Shown here piece after piece: positions 25,791 to 35,425 of a stretch of DNA of 64,000 nucleotides. A model generated the notes under the pieces. It did no database searches. It had not been told where the DNA came from and worked only from the letters and a program-made list of their open reading frames with translations. How positions within the stretch are numbered: the stretch's first letter is position 1; each line of letters begins with the position of its first letter. Origin of the DNA: Halobacteriovorax sp. JY17 (GTDB taxonomy: Bacteria; Bdellovibrionota; Bacteriovoracia; Bacteriovoracales; Bacteriovoracaceae); contig NZ_NJER01000001.1 of NCBI RefSeq assembly GCF_002753895.1, positions 62,001-126,000 of the forward strand, written 5' to 3'. The translations under genes and the position numbers were made by a program.

Positions 25791-26774
25791 CTACTTCTCC
25801 CACTTCTTGGCCCATGAAGCCTTTTGCTGATCATTTTGAAAAGTCCAAGCAACGATTCGACCTTCTTTATTTCCATGTTGCATAGGGAGTGTTCTATACT
25901 CCTCAACTTTTGAGTCTTTAAGCAGTTGGTAGATCGTATCTAGGTGGGCCTCTTTAGAAACAAGAGTCGTAAACCAGAGAACATTTGGTTTTTTCTGTGC
26001 ACTTTGCTTAATCATTTTTCTTATAAACTCGATCTCTCCTCCTGGAAAGACAAGTTCATTTTGATTGCCACCAAAGTTTGATGACACTTTATTCTTTGAA
26101 TTCGTTTTTACTTCAATGCCATTTTTCTTTGCACTCTTTTCAAGATTCTTGATCTTTGTTTGTGCAGATAATTCAGCTTCCTCTAGGGAAGAATGAAATG
26201 GAGGATTACACATTGTGAAATCAAACTTTTCTCCAGATTGGATCATATTATCAAAGATATGTTCCTGTTCTGTTTGAAAACGCACTTTAATAGCACCCAT
26301 TTTTATATTCTTATTTGCTTTAACAATGCTCTTAGATGAATTCACAGACTCTGAATCAATATCAGATCCTACAAATTTCCAACCATAAGTTCTATTTCCG
26401 ATAAGGGGATAAATACAAGTTGCTCCAACTCCAATATCGAGGCCTTTGACTTTTTCTCCTATCGGAATTTCGTCACTATTAGTCGAAGAGAGAAGGTCTG
26501 CAATGATATGAAGATAGTCAGCTCTTCCTGGAATTGGTGGACAGAGATGTCCTTTAGGGACATTCCATTTCTCAACACCATAGTAGTGATGGAGTAGAGA
26601 TTTATTTAAGAGGTTAATGGCCTCTGGTTTTGAGAAGTTTATTGATAGCTCACCACTTGGCTTTGTTGAAACAAATCTTTCAAGATCTGGCGTACACTTT
26701 ATAAGCTCGCTAAAATCATACTTTTCGTTGTGGTGACTTCTAGGGTGTAGACCCTTACTTTTTTCGTTTTTCAT
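25791..26774 (-). CDS. rlmF: 23S rRNA (adenine-1618-N6)-methyltransferase RlmF
   Basis: 327 residues from the ATG at 26774. The family opening KGLHPRSHHNEKYDF is clear, followed by the SAM-binding region (GLDIGVGATCIYPLIG), the catalytic NPPF motif (FTMCNPPFHSS) of N6-adenine methyltransferases, and NFGGNQNELVFPGGE, typical of RlmF/YbiN. It modifies A1618 of 23S rRNA. It lies between two RNA helicase genes, one convergent and one divergent, so this stretch is a small RNA-maturation cluster. Confidence 0.93.
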   Translation of the reverse strand: MKNEKSKGLHPRSHHNEKYDFSELIKCTPDLERFVSTKPSGELSINFSKPEAINLLNKSLLHHYYGVEKWNVPKGHLCPPIPGRADYLHIIADLLSSTNSDEIPIGEKVKGLDIGVGATCIYPLIGNRTYGWKFVGSDIDSESVNSSKSIVKANKNIKMGAIKVRFQTEQEHIFDNMIQSGEKFDFTMCNPPFHSSLEEAELSAQTKIKNLEKSAKKNGIEVKTNSKNKVSSNFGGNQNELVFPGGEIEFIRKMIKQSAQKKPNVLWFTTLVSKEAHLDTIYQLLKDSKVEEYRTLPMQHGNKEGRIVAWTFQNDQQKASWAKKWEK

Positions 26775-26875
26775 AGTGACCGATACTAGCACAGAAAGAA
26801 AGTATAAGACCCTTTTATTTTACAGCTCTCTGTCATTTCTATGGTGCTTAGTTTGCGCCCATGCTAAGGTTCGCC

Positions 26876-28252
26876 ATGGAATTTAAAGAACTTAAACTAT
26901 CAAAAGAATTAATCGAAAATCTAAGTGGCCTTGGCTTCTCTTCAATGACTCCTATTCAAAAAGAGAGTCTACCTATAATACTAGAAGGCGCTGATATTAT
27001 TGGACAGGCTAAGACTGGAAGTGGAAAGACTGCGGCCTTTGGTTTAGGTGTTTTGAACTCTCTAAATTTAAATAGTACCAGACCTCAGTCTCTTGTCCTC
27101 TGTCCTACAAGAGAGCTGGCCGATCAGGTCGCGAAAGAAATTAGAAAGCTTGCAAGACTTACTAGTAATGTGAAAATCACTACTGTTTGTGGAGGCACTA
27201 GCGAGTATCACCAAATTCGCTCTCTGGCGCACGGGGCTCATATTATTGTGGGAACACCAGGAAGAGTTTTAAAATTCTTAAAAGACGCTCACTTTGAAAT
27301 CGATGAAATTTCCTCATTTGTTTTAGATGAAGCTGACCGAATGCTCGATATGGGTTTCTATGAATCAATAAGAGAAATTGAAACTTTTCTTCCTTTAGAG
27401 AGGCAAACCTTACTCTTCTCTGCAACTTATCCCGATGAAATTATTGAGTTGAGTAGCGCTCTTCAAACAAGTCCTCATTTTGTAAAGGTAGACTCTAAAC
27501 AAGAAGAAAGCACGATTGAACAAATTTTCTTTGAACTAAATTCTCATAGAGAAAAATTAGAGTTACTTTCAAAGCTCTTGGCCAAGTATACTCCGGAGTC
27601 AACGGTAGTCTTTTGTAAGACAAAGAAGAGCTGTGATGAGGTTGCGGACTACTTACAGAGTGAGAGAGTTTCTGCTCTGGCGATTCATGGGGATCATGAG
27701 CAGAGGGATAGAACTCTTGCTATGACTAAATTCTCTAATAAGAGTTGTTTGATTCTTGTGGCCACAGATGTTGCTGCGAGAGGAATAGACGTTAAAGAAT
27801 TAAGCCTGGTCGTTAATTTTGATCTCTCTACTGACCCCGAGGTTCACGTTCACCGAATTGGAAGAACGGGAAGAATTGGGCACGAGGGTCTTGCTCTTAG
27901 TCTCTTTGTGTCAAAAGAAGACTATAAAGTTGAGGCCATTGAAGAGTATATGAATTTAAAGTTTAATATCACTCATATTGATGACTTTGACGCAGCGGAG
28001 GGGAGCTATCAGCTCACTCCACCTATGACGACGATATTCATCAGTGGAGGAAAGAAGGATAAAATTCGACCAGGGGATATTGTCGGGGCAATTATTGGGA
28101 CTTCTGGAATAGATGCAAGCGATATAGGGGACATTACTGTAATGAATATTCTTAGCTATGTTGCAATTAGTACTGAGAAAGTTGGGGCAGTTCTAGAAGG
28201 GCTGTCGACAGGGAAGATCAAGAAGAGGCGCTTTAGAGTAGGGCTTGCTTAA
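26876..28252 (+). CDS. dbpA: DEAD-box rRNA helicase DbpA
   Basis: 458 residues from the ATG at 26876, with AAGG six bases upstream. The helicase core shows AKTGSGKT, PTRELAD, TPGRVLKF, VLDEADRM, SAT and HRIGRTGR. The last 75 residues form a DbpA-type RNA-binding domain (ISGGKKDKIRPGDIVGAIIG...) that in known members recognises hairpin 92 of 23S rRNA. This marks it as a 50S assembly helicase. It is divergent from rlmF, which also acts on 23S rRNA. Confidence 0.93.
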   Translation: MEFKELKLSKELIENLSGLGFSSMTPIQKESLPIILEGADIIGQAKTGSGKTAAFGLGVLNSLNLNSTRPQSLVLCPTRELADQVAKEIRKLARLTSNVKITTVCGGTSEYHQIRSLAHGAHIIVGTPGRVLKFLKDAHFEIDEISSFVLDEADRMLDMGFYESIREIETFLPLERQTLLFSATYPDEIIELSSALQTSPHFVKVDSKQEESTIEQIFFELNSHREKLELLSKLLAKYTPESTVVFCKTKKSCDEVADYLQSERVSALAIHGDHEQRDRTLAMTKFSNKSCLILVATDVAARGIDVKELSLVVNFDLSTDPEVHVHRIGRTGRIGHEGLALSLFVSKEDYKVEAIEEYMNLKFNITHIDDFDAAEGSYQLTPPMTTIFISGGKKDKIRPGDIVGAIIGTSGIDASDIGDITVMNILSYVAISTEKVGAVLEGLSTGKIKKRRFRVGLA

Positions 28253-28344
28253 AATAATATCCTTGTGCGATGCCTTAAGTATATAAAAATCATGCACATT
28301 ATTTTCAACTTTGATAGCATTTAAAGTAATTATTATTTATTTCA

Positions 28345-28899
28345 ATGGAAAACGTAATGAAAACTTTCTTAGCACTTATCCTTTCACTTTTTATGACAAC
28401 ATCAGTTCTTGCGGTCACAGAGTCTCTTCACCATAGAGTTCTAGATGGTAAGTATCACAAAGATGGAAATCTTGAGATTAAGAAATTCGAAGCATTCAAT
28501 AATGACTTCCAAGTAAATATTGACTACAAGCTTAAGCCTAAAGGGATTATTGGTAGAATTCTAAAGAAGTATATGGAAGGTTCTTACATCCTTTCTTTTC
28601 CAGTAGGTATGATTGTCGAGCAAGGTTATTATGATCTTCAGAGCGGTGGACCAATTGATATTGCTAACGAAGATAAAGTTGCAACGATGAAGTACATTAA
28701 ACAAGTAGATATTGATGGTTATCAAGGTGCCCATAAAGTTGAAATAAGATCTAAGTCGACTATGGATGATGATTATCCGGAAGGTAAGTGGCATATGTTT
28801 CTTTATTACCATCCAGGAGTTCATTCGATGGGAATCTTTAGAACCGAAATTTACTATCATGGTAAGTATAGCTATGAAGTAATCTCTAAATTAAGATAA
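28345..28899 (+). CDS. Small exported protein of unknown function
   Basis: 184 residues, or 180 if the second Met is used (MKTFLALILSLFMTTSVLA), which gives a tidy signal peptide ending at Ala-Val. The mature part alternates hydrophobic and polar residues (VDIDGYQGAHKVEI, RTEIYYHGKYSYEVIS), suggesting a beta-sandwich or lipocalin-like fold in the periplasm. No catalytic motif or recognisable family. Monocistronic, ended by a good terminator. Confidence 0.7.
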   Translation: MENVMKTFLALILSLFMTTSVLAVTESLHHRVLDGKYHKDGNLEIKKFEAFNNDFQVNIDYKLKPKGIIGRILKKYMEGSYILSFPVGMIVEQGYYDLQSGGPIDIANEDKVATMKYIKQVDIDGYQGAHKVEIRSKSTMDDDYPEGKWHMFLYYHPGVHSMGIFRTEIYYHGKYSYEVISKLR

Positions 28900-28904
28900 A
28901 ACTG

Positions 28905-28929
28905 AAGGTGCTCTAAGCACCTTTTTTTT
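28905..28929 (+). terminator. Rho-independent terminator
   Basis: AAGGTGCT at 28905-28912 pairs with AGCACCTT at 28916-28923 over a three-base loop, followed directly by a run of T. It lies six bases after the exported-protein gene and ahead of the convergent yaeQ gene. Confidence 0.85.
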
Positions 28930-28938
28930 GATCAGAAA

Positions 28939-29472
28939 TTATAACTTCTTATCTATCTTGTAGTGAATTGTCCTTTCATCATTTGATAAATAAAGTGAAT
29001 CATCTTCAATAGTACAGCTTAATTTCATGCTCTTTGTCACAAGACTTGTGAGATCTTCTTTCGTAAGGTTTTCAAGATGAAAGATATTAACTTTCTCGTG
29101 AGAGACTTTATCTCTCACCTTTAGAAACCACTGTTCAGAAGTATTCTTATTTACCGTGAAGATTGAAACTCTCTTAGACTTTCCTGAGGCTTGTCGAATG
29201 CGTTTTTCATCAGGCTCTCCAAGCTCTATCCAGTGTAGAATATCTCCTGTTAAGCTCTTTTGCCACAGCTCTGGTTCATCAGTTGAACTTAGACCTTTAG
29301 TAAACTCTAGGTCTTTATGAGCGCAGCTTAAAAAGCAGAGAAGCCTTCTCATCATTCTCTCTTCATTTTCTGACGGATGCTTTGCCATAGTGAGGGAGAA
29401 GTCATCATAGTAATGATCATTCAAGTTTGAAAGAGTAATCTCTGCTTTATAAATTGTTGAACTAAGTGCCAC
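28939..29472 (-). CDS. yaeQ: YaeQ family protein
   Basis: 177 residues, the usual family length. Motifs include MALSSTIYKAEITLSNLN, HPSENEERMMRRLLCFL and DILHWIELGEPDEKRIRQASG, which are characteristic of YaeQ. The fold resembles PD-(D/E)XK nucleases (the conserved WIELGEPDEKR stretch), but the biological role is not established. Thirteen bases separate it from the GST gene upstream, so the two are probably co-transcribed. Confidence 0.9.
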   Translation of the reverse strand: MALSSTIYKAEITLSNLNDHYYDDFSLTMAKHPSENEERMMRRLLCFLSCAHKDLEFTKGLSSTDEPELWQKSLTGDILHWIELGEPDEKRIRQASGKSKRVSIFTVNKNTSEQWFLKVRDKVSHEKVNIFHLENLTKEDLTSLVTKSMKLSCTIEDDSLYLSNDERTIHYKIDKKL

Positions 29473-29485
29473 TTAAATTTCCTTC

Positions 29486-30106
29486 TTATTTAAAGTTCTT
29501 CTGGGCCCTTGCAATAGAGTCTCTCTTTGAAATTTCATTCTTCCACTTTAAGGTATTTGGAAATTGATCGAAAGACATTTCAAGTGGGTCCATTTGTTCT
29601 ACATAGGCATAGGCAAAGAGATCAGCAATACTAAGATTATCTGATGCTATATACTTCCTTTTGCTAAGTTCTTTTTCAACTATCTTTAATTGTATTGAAC
29701 TAAATTTTTCAGCCTCTTCACAAATCGTTTGGTTCGCTTCACCAAGGCCTAAGAAATTTTTGAGTATTCTTTCAAAGAAGAGAGAGTTTAGCCAGCGACC
29801 TAGATGATTAGTGAAAAATTCCATCCACTGATCAACTTGTGCCCTTTCGAATTTATCTGAAGGAAGTAGGGGAGAGTCTGAAATATCTGCAAGGTATCTA
29901 CAGATGGCCCCTGACTCAAAGAGATACTTTCCATCATGTTCAAGAACGGGAACTTTTCCAACGGGATTCATTTTTAGAAATTCTTCTGTACGATTTTCTC
30001 TTTCCATTAAATTTACTAATTGAAAATCATAAGAGAGGTTTAGCTCTTCAGCGACATAAATAACTTTCTTATTATTTTGTGAATTAAAACCGTAAAACTT
30101 CAGCAT
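29486..30106 (-). CDS. Glutathione S-transferase family protein
   Basis: 206 residues. The N-terminal thioredoxin-fold domain begins LKFYGFNSQNNKKV and has the cis-Pro motif VGKVPVLEHDGKYLFESGAICRYL for glutathione binding. The helical C-terminal domain carries the N-cap region (NLSIADLFAYAY). Cytoplasmic detoxification enzyme; substrate unknown. Likely in one transcript with yaeQ. Confidence 0.9.
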   Translation of the reverse strand: MLKFYGFNSQNNKKVIYVAEELNLSYDFQLVNLMERENRTEEFLKMNPVGKVPVLEHDGKYLFESGAICRYLADISDSPLLPSDKFERAQVDQWMEFFTNHLGRWLNSLFFERILKNFLGLGEANQTICEEAEKFSSIQLKIVEKELSKRKYIASDNLSIADLFAYAYVEQMDPLEMSFDQFPNTLKWKNEISKRDSIARAQKNFK

Positions 30107-30158
30107 ATAGAACTCCTTTTTTAGAAATTCTAGTACTGAAGTTTATGAAAAGCCAGTA

Positions 30159-30629
30159 TTACTTACAATATGAAAGGTCTAGATCTTTGACTTTCTTAGA
30201 CCAACCTTTAAATCCTAGTTTCATGTTGAACATTTTTTCGAGAGCTTCTTCGATTAAGTCCAAGTCAGTTCTCTTTAGCAGGTGAAATCTACTCTCATAG
30301 CATGAGATATCATATTTTTGTTTTTCATTTTTGATTAGATCATAGTGACTTTGTATTGAAGCATTTCCCATTGAAGCACTTGTGAAGTTAGTATATCTTC
30401 CGTTTATAATAAACGCGTCTAAGTAGAGAGCATCTAAGAGTCTTTCTTCTGTTGCTGTCATTTGATCACATAGTTCAGCTTCTGGCTTATCTTCTTTTAT
30501 TTCTTCAATTCTCTCATTAACGGCTTTCTTATAGCAGTCGATGAACTCTCTTGGAGTAATCTCTCCAGCTGAGATAGAAGTGGTCGCTAGAATAATTGAA
30601 GCGAAGGTTAAAACTTTTCTAATAGACAT
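30159..30629 (-). CDS. Small exported Cys-containing protein of unknown function
   Basis: 156 residues with a signal peptide to about Ala21 (TTSISAG). The mature chain has four cysteines (IDCYKK, AELCDQ, DISCYES, LSYCK) that could form two disulfides, and is otherwise helical and charged. No family recognised. Its Shine-Dalgarno sequence lies within the 3' arm of a perfect ten-base inverted repeat just upstream, so translation may be controlled by RNA structure. Confidence 0.7.
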   Translation of the reverse strand: MSIRKVLTFASIILATTSISAGEITPREFIDCYKKAVNERIEEIKEDKPEAELCDQMTATEERLLDALYLDAFIINGRYTNFTSASMGNASIQSHYDLIKNEKQKYDISCYESRFHLLKRTDLDLIEEALEKMFNMKLGFKGWSKKVKDLDLSYCK

Positions 30630-30636
30630 GACATTT

Positions 30637-30669
30637 CCTCTGATAATTTTTTACTTATTTTATCAGAGG
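30637..30669 (-). promoter_or_regulatory. Hairpin that would hide a ribosome-binding site
   Basis: In the mRNA sense, CCTCTGATAA (30669-30660) pairs perfectly with TTATCAGAGG (30646-30637) across a 13-base loop. The GAGG of the ribosome site (AGAGGA, 30641-30636) is in the 3' arm, and the ATG follows eight bases after the stem. Confidence 0.55.
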
Positions 30670-30750
30670 ATTTATTTTTCTCTATTGATCTTGAAATATA
30701 TTCAAGGCCGTTAAAACCTTTTACAGTGAGCTGTAAAAACAGTAGGTTAA

Positions 30751-31362
30751 CTACCTTAGTTTGAAAGGCATTTGGGTTTTCTTATTTATCGCTGCAGATT
30801 TTGAAAAGCCATAGAGCTTATTACCATCAGCAAGGAGATTAATATTCACTTGAGAGGACTTTGGTGTGTAGAGGTAGCTAAAAGTCTTATTACCCATTTG
30901 ATCTTCAATTTTAGAAGTATCTAATTCAGTATTTCCTGGTCTATAGCTCTCTATATCATAGAACTCGAAGTTAATTGGTCTTGAGTATTGATTGGCCCAA
31001 CCAACTGAGTAAATAGCATCGACGAGTTCGATCTTTATATCACTCTTGCAACCCTTAGTTGGCTTGAAGGCTCCACTTACACTCATAACTTGCTTTGTAG
31101 ATAGGCTTACCTGATGTCTAACCAGACCATTTCTTAAGTTAGTATTTTTAAGAGTTAGAGGAATTTGGTTGTAAGAAGTATTGTACTCTGATGAATCTCC
31201 CCAGACAATTCTCTCATATCGGCAAGACTGAACTAAAGTGGCCTTCACATTTATTTTGGATTCATGAGTAAAGAACTCAAATGAGAATGGGTCCACAGTC
31301 GTGGTCGCCGCTAGTATATTAGTACTTAAGAATATTAGTAGAGATAGAGTGATTTTTTTCAT
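30751..31362 (-). CDS. Exported beta-rich protein of unknown function
   Basis: 203 residues with an N-terminal signal (KKITLSLLIFLSTNILA, then ATTTVDPF). The mature chain alternates short strands (FEFFTHESKINVKATLV, RHQVSLSTKQVMSV), with two cysteines about 50 residues apart, which suggests an extracytoplasmic beta-sandwich. No recognised domain. Similar in style to the other small exported unknown next to it, but not in sequence. Confidence 0.7.
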   Translation of the reverse strand: MKKITLSLLIFLSTNILAATTTVDPFSFEFFTHESKINVKATLVQSCRYERIVWGDSSEYNTSYNQIPLTLKNTNLRNGLVRHQVSLSTKQVMSVSGAFKPTKGCKSDIKIELVDAIYSVGWANQYSRPINFEFYDIESYRPGNTELDTSKIEDQMGNKTFSYLYTPKSSQVNINLLADGNKLYGFSKSAAINKKTQMPFKLR

Positions 31363-31458
31363 AGTTCTTCCTTTAGCCTATATAAACATGATTTCTTTTA
31401 GTCGTGAATTGATAAATTAAGTACTGAAAAATATTCAATACTCTGCTAGAGTTGGCTT

Positions 31459-31929
31459 ATGAGTGAAAAAGCGAAATTTAAAATATGGATTGATGCAGAT
31501 GCCTGTCCAAAAGTAGTTAAAGAGACTGTTTTTAAAACATCATCTCGTTTGTCGATAGAGGTGGTCTTGGTGGCCAATAGTTTTATGAGTTTTCCTCATA
31601 CTCCATTTATTCGCTTTGTTCACGTTGACCAAGGTGCAGATGTGGCAGATCAGTATATAGTTGATCATATTTCCAGCGATGACGTGGCCATAACCGCAGA
31701 TATTCCTCTTGCCGCTCTAATTGTTGAATCAGGAGCAATTGCCATCAATCCTAGAGGAGAGCTCTATACTGAAGAGAATGTCTCCGAGAGGCTTTCTATG
31801 CGCGACTTTATGCAAGACCTTAGAGATAGCGGCATTGATACCGGAGGTCCAGCTCCTTTTGGTCCTAAAGATAAGGAGAGTTTTACAAATTCCTTAAACC
31901 GGATTGTGACAAAGAAGCTTAAAAACTAG
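31459..31929 (+). CDS. YaiI/YqxD (DUF188) family protein
   Basis: 156 residues. Family hallmarks are IWIDADACPKVVKE at the start, VDQGADVADQYIVDH in the middle, and AITADIPLAALIVESG with INPRGELYT, a PIN-like arrangement of acidic residues. Function is not established for the family; a nuclease-like role is suspected from the fold. It precedes the glutaminase gene on the same strand. Confidence 0.9.
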   Translation: MSEKAKFKIWIDADACPKVVKETVFKTSSRLSIEVVLVANSFMSFPHTPFIRFVHVDQGADVADQYIVDHISSDDVAITADIPLAALIVESGAIAINPRGELYTEENVSERLSMRDFMQDLRDSGIDTGGPAPFGPKDKESFTNSLNRIVTKKLKN

Positions 31930-31996
31930 TATAAAAATTACTGAATTATGTATTTATCCCATTCTCATCATGTATAAATTGGCTTTGGAGAATTAA

Positions 31997-32905
31997 GTGC
32001 AAGACATCTTAGATAGAATTGAAAGAGATATTCAACCATACTTTGGAATGGGTGAGGTCGCCAATTATATACCAGAGCTTGCGAAAGTGAATCCTAAGCA
32101 ATTTGCTATGAGTGTTGCGACGATTGATGGAGAGGTTTTCTCCTGCGGTGATCATTCTAAGAAATTCTCTATTCAAAGTATTTCAAAAGTCTTTGTTCTC
32201 ACTATGGCAATGGAGCTCTTACAAGATGAGCTATGGAACCGAGTTGGGCGTGAGCCATCTGGTACTGCCTTTAACTCCTTAGTTCAACTTGAGACTGAGC
32301 AGGGGATTCCAAGAAATCCATTCATCAACGCTGGAGCACTTGTTACAACAGATGCTATTAATCAGAGATTCACTGATCCTTATAATGAAATTTTAAACTT
32401 TGTTCGAGGGCTCTGCCAAAATCCAGAAATAAAATTTGATGACGAGGTTGCTCAATCAGAATTTCAAAACTCGGAGAGAAATACGGCACTAGCTTACTTT
32501 ATGAAGAGCTTTGGAAATATTCACTCTGATCCAATTAAACTCTTAGATATTTACTTTCATCATTGCTCGATCGCTATGAATACGGAAGATCTTGCAAAGT
32601 CTTTCTTATTCTTGGCCAATGCTGGTGTCAATCCTCTTAACGGGGAAGAAGTTATTAGTAAGCTCAAGGCGAAGAGAGTAAATTCATTGATGCTCACTTC
32701 AGGTCTCTATGACAATGTAGGGGACTTTGCTTATAGGGTAGGTTTACCTGCTAAGAGTGGTGTTGGCGGTGGAATTGTTGGAGTTTTGCCTGGAGAGTTC
32801 TCTGTCGCAGTATGGTCTCCTGAATTGAATCTTTCAGGTAACTCGCTTATTGGAACTAAGGCCCTGGAGCTTTTTACGAGTTACACTGAAAAATCAATTT
32901 TCTAG
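31997..32905 (+). CDS. glsA: Glutaminase
   Basis: 302 residues from a GTG start with GGAG nearby. Serine-dependent glutaminase of the beta-lactamase fold, turning glutamine into glutamate and ammonia in the cytoplasm. Catalytic SxxK lies in FSIQSISKVFVL, and EPSGTAFNSLVQLE and NPFINAGALVTTD are the usual substrate-binding stretches. GVGGGIVGVLPG near the C-terminus is also diagnostic. Confidence 0.94.
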   Translation: MQDILDRIERDIQPYFGMGEVANYIPELAKVNPKQFAMSVATIDGEVFSCGDHSKKFSIQSISKVFVLTMAMELLQDELWNRVGREPSGTAFNSLVQLETEQGIPRNPFINAGALVTTDAINQRFTDPYNEILNFVRGLCQNPEIKFDDEVAQSEFQNSERNTALAYFMKSFGNIHSDPIKLLDIYFHHCSIAMNTEDLAKSFLFLANAGVNPLNGEEVISKLKAKRVNSLMLTSGLYDNVGDFAYRVGLPAKSGVGGGIVGVLPGEFSVAVWSPELNLSGNSLIGTKALELFTSYTEKSIF

Positions 32906-32908
32906 TTC

Positions 32909-35326
32909 TTAAATAATATCTTCAAAACGATCATCATCAGCAGAAGGAATTCCCTCTATTGATTGAGCTTCTTTCTTGGCAGGAGCTACTTTAGTCACAA
33001 CCGGTTCTTTTTTTACAACTTTCAATGTTGATTTCTCTTTCTTTACTTCTTTCTTAGGTTTTCTTTCAACTTTCTTATAAGTCGTGTGCTCTCTTGTTCC
33101 GTGAACAATTTCTTCCATATCTAGAACAATAGTTGAAAGTATATCTGATTGATTTCTAAGTTCTTCTGCTCTTGTTGAAGATTCACTGGCAACATCTGAA
33201 TTTTGCTGTGTTGCTGTATCAATCTCTTGAATGGCCTGAGTGATTTCATGAACACCTTGTGCTTGTTCTCCAGCAGAAGTCGCAATTTCAGTTACTGATT
33301 GATCAACAATTTGAAAGCTATTTAAAACTTCATCTAATATCGCTTCACATTCTCCAGATTTCTCAATACCATCTTCAACATTCTTCTTGGCCGAGACGAG
33401 AATCTTCTCCATTTGTTCTTTGGAACTTTGAACGATATTGCTTACTTTCTGAGTACTATCTTCTAAGAGAAGCCCAATATCGGCAGCGGCCTTTCCTGAC
33501 ATAGAGGCAAGGTTTCCAACTTCTTCAGCAACGACAGCAAAGCCTTTCCCTTGTTCTCCTGCTCTTGCGGCTTCTACTGAAGCGTTGAAAGAGAGAAGCT
33601 TTGTTTGAAAAACAATGTCATTGATAACTTTTGTTTTTTCAGAAATTTCTTGAATGACTTTATTTATATCTTCAATCTTTTCGTTATTCTTATCTACACC
33701 TTGAACAACATCTTCGTTACTTCTATGAATGAGCTCAATTATTCTCTTCACTTCAGCAACAGATAGTTTTCCTTTTTCTGCTTTCTCTTTACTTTCTTTA
33801 CTTAGCTTCGAGGCTTTTTCGGCGGACTCAGAACTTCTTGTCACCATGGCCGAAATCTCACTTATTGAAGAGGAAGTTTCTTGTACGCTTGCGGCCAATT
33901 GATCCGTTGTTGTTGAAAGTTCTGTTGAACCTTCTGCAATTCTAGTACTACTTCCAAGAACATTTTCAGCACCTTTCTTTAGCTCCATTCCAATATGAGA
34001 AATTTTATTGGAAAGTTTGGTCGACAAGAGAAAGGAGAATACAACTATGACTGTTGCAGATATCCCTACAATTATGAACATCAGATTTCTTAAAAAGGCG
34101 ACAGTTTCATAGGCCTCTTCTCGGCTAATCTTACTTAGCATAAACCAAGAGAGCCCTTCGACTTCTATTTTCTGTATAGCCGCAATTTGAGTCATATCAG
34201 AGATGTCCTTGTAGTAGAGAACTTTTGGAGAATCATCCTTAACAGCTGTTGCAATATCGTTACTCTCTATTTTTAGAGAGAGGGCACTTGTTTCTTGAGC
34301 TTGAATATATTGAATTTTATCTTTTGAATAATTAATAGCAGCTAGCTCTTTTAGAAATAAGTCTTTATTCTGGTGTAGGAACCTGGAGGTTGTTCTCTCG
34401 ATGAGATCTTTACCAAAGAGAATATTTTCACCAGTCTTTCCTAGTCCGTGCTTTTCCCAACCATAGTTTCCTGTAAGAATAGAGTTATACTTAGGAACAG
34501 GAACTTGATAAATTAAAGACCCCACAACTTGTCCATCTACTTTTATACTATGTCCGACAAATTGAGCGGGAGCATTGAAACTAGGCCAGTACTTTCCGAT
34601 ATCTGTGATAATCGCTTCATTTGGATTTTTTAGAGTTTGATTATAGACGGCGAGTAGAGGACTATTCCTATATTGCTCACTTTTTAAGTTCGCACCGAAA
34701 TCACTTTCTTTATGAATCGTATAGATAATATTACTTGTCTTAGAATCAATTATGAAAACATTGTAGTAATTATAATTCTTCGCATACTTTACAAAGTCAG
34801 CATGAAACTTACTATGAGCTGTAGAATAACCCGATTCATTAACACTCATTAATTTATATTTTTCACCAGCTTTATTTGAATTATTAGCAATGAAGTCTCT
34901 TTGTAGAAGAAGAGATGTGTCGTTTAAAGTCGATGTAATGACTTTAGCATCAATCTTATTTGCATTTTTCTTATTGAACTCAGAAACGAAGTTATCTTTA
35001 TAGTATTTTTCAATATCACTCTTGGCCTGGTAGGCATCAGCATTTGCAATATCGTTTGTGTAGTTATCATATCCCGCTTTTAAATTTATATAGGCTCCAG
35101 TTGTTAAGCCACTTTCTGCAAGATCTTTAACTTGAGTCTTCATAATCTTTATCATTTCTTGAATTTGAAATGATTTAGATTCTCTAATTGCAACGAGCTT
35201 TTCTTTAATTTCCATCTCTAGTGAATTGGATGAATACTTATAGGACATGATTCCAATAGTTAGAGCTGGAATAAGACCTGCCATTAAAAAGCTTATAATT
35301 AACTTATTTTTAAGAGACATCTTCAC
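32909..35326 (-). CDS. Methyl-accepting chemotaxis protein
   Basis: 805 residues. The GTG at 35326 has GAGGAA six bases upstream and is kept over the ATG two codons later. An N-terminal transmembrane helix (residues about 7-25) is followed by a large periplasmic Cache-type sensor domain of about 390 residues and a second helix near 415-437 (MFIIVGISATVIVVF). The cytoplasmic signalling coil carries the hairpin tip NASVEAARAGEQGKGFAVVAEEV, which binds CheA/CheW (central part cited only). A lysine/valine-rich linker of about 60 residues ends the chain. Senses an external ligand and steers motility. Confidence 0.93.
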   Translation of the reverse strand: MKMSLKNKLIISFLMAGLIPALTIGIMSYKYSSNSLEMEIKEKLVAIRESKSFQIQEMIKIMKTQVKDLAESGLTTGAYINLKAGYDNYTNDIANADAYQAKSDIEKYYKDNFVSEFNKKNANKIDAKVITSTLNDTSLLLQRDFIANNSNKAGEKYKLMSVNESGYSTAHSKFHADFVKYAKNYNYYNVFIIDSKTSNIIYTIHKESDFGANLKSEQYRNSPLLAVYNQTLKNPNEAIITDIGKYWPSFNAPAQFVGHSIKVDGQVVGSLIYQVPVPKYNSILTGNYGWEKHGLGKTGENILFGKDLIERTTSRFLHQNKDLFLKELAAINYSKDKIQYIQAQETSALSLKIESNDIATAVKDDSPKVLYYKDISDMTQIAAIQKIEVEGLSWFMLSKISREEAYETVAFLRNLMFIIVGISATVIVVFSFLLSTKLSNKISHIGMELKKGAENVLGSSTRIAEGSTELSTTTDQLAASVQETSSSISEISAMVTRSSESAEKASKLSKESKEKAEKGKLSVAEVKRIIELIHRSNEDVVQGVDKNNEKIEDINKVIQEISEKTKVINDIVFQTKLLSFNASVEAARAGEQGKGFAVVAEEVGNLASMSGKAAADIGLLLEDSTQKVSNIVQSSKEQMEKILVSAKKNVEDGIEKSGECEAILDEVLNSFQIVDQSVTEIATSAGEQAQGVHEITQAIQEIDTATQQNSDVASESSTRAEELRNQSDILSTIVLDMEEIVHGTREHTTYKKVERKPKKEVKKEKSTLKVVKKEPVVTKVAPAKKEAQSIEGIPSADDDRFEDII

Positions 35327-35425
35327 ACTAATTTCCTCGTTTAAATATTGTGTATTTAATTTTATCGTCAGAAGTGTGGGAAAGTTTTAAGATTAATAAT
35401 TAAATTATATATTTCTTAAGGTAGT

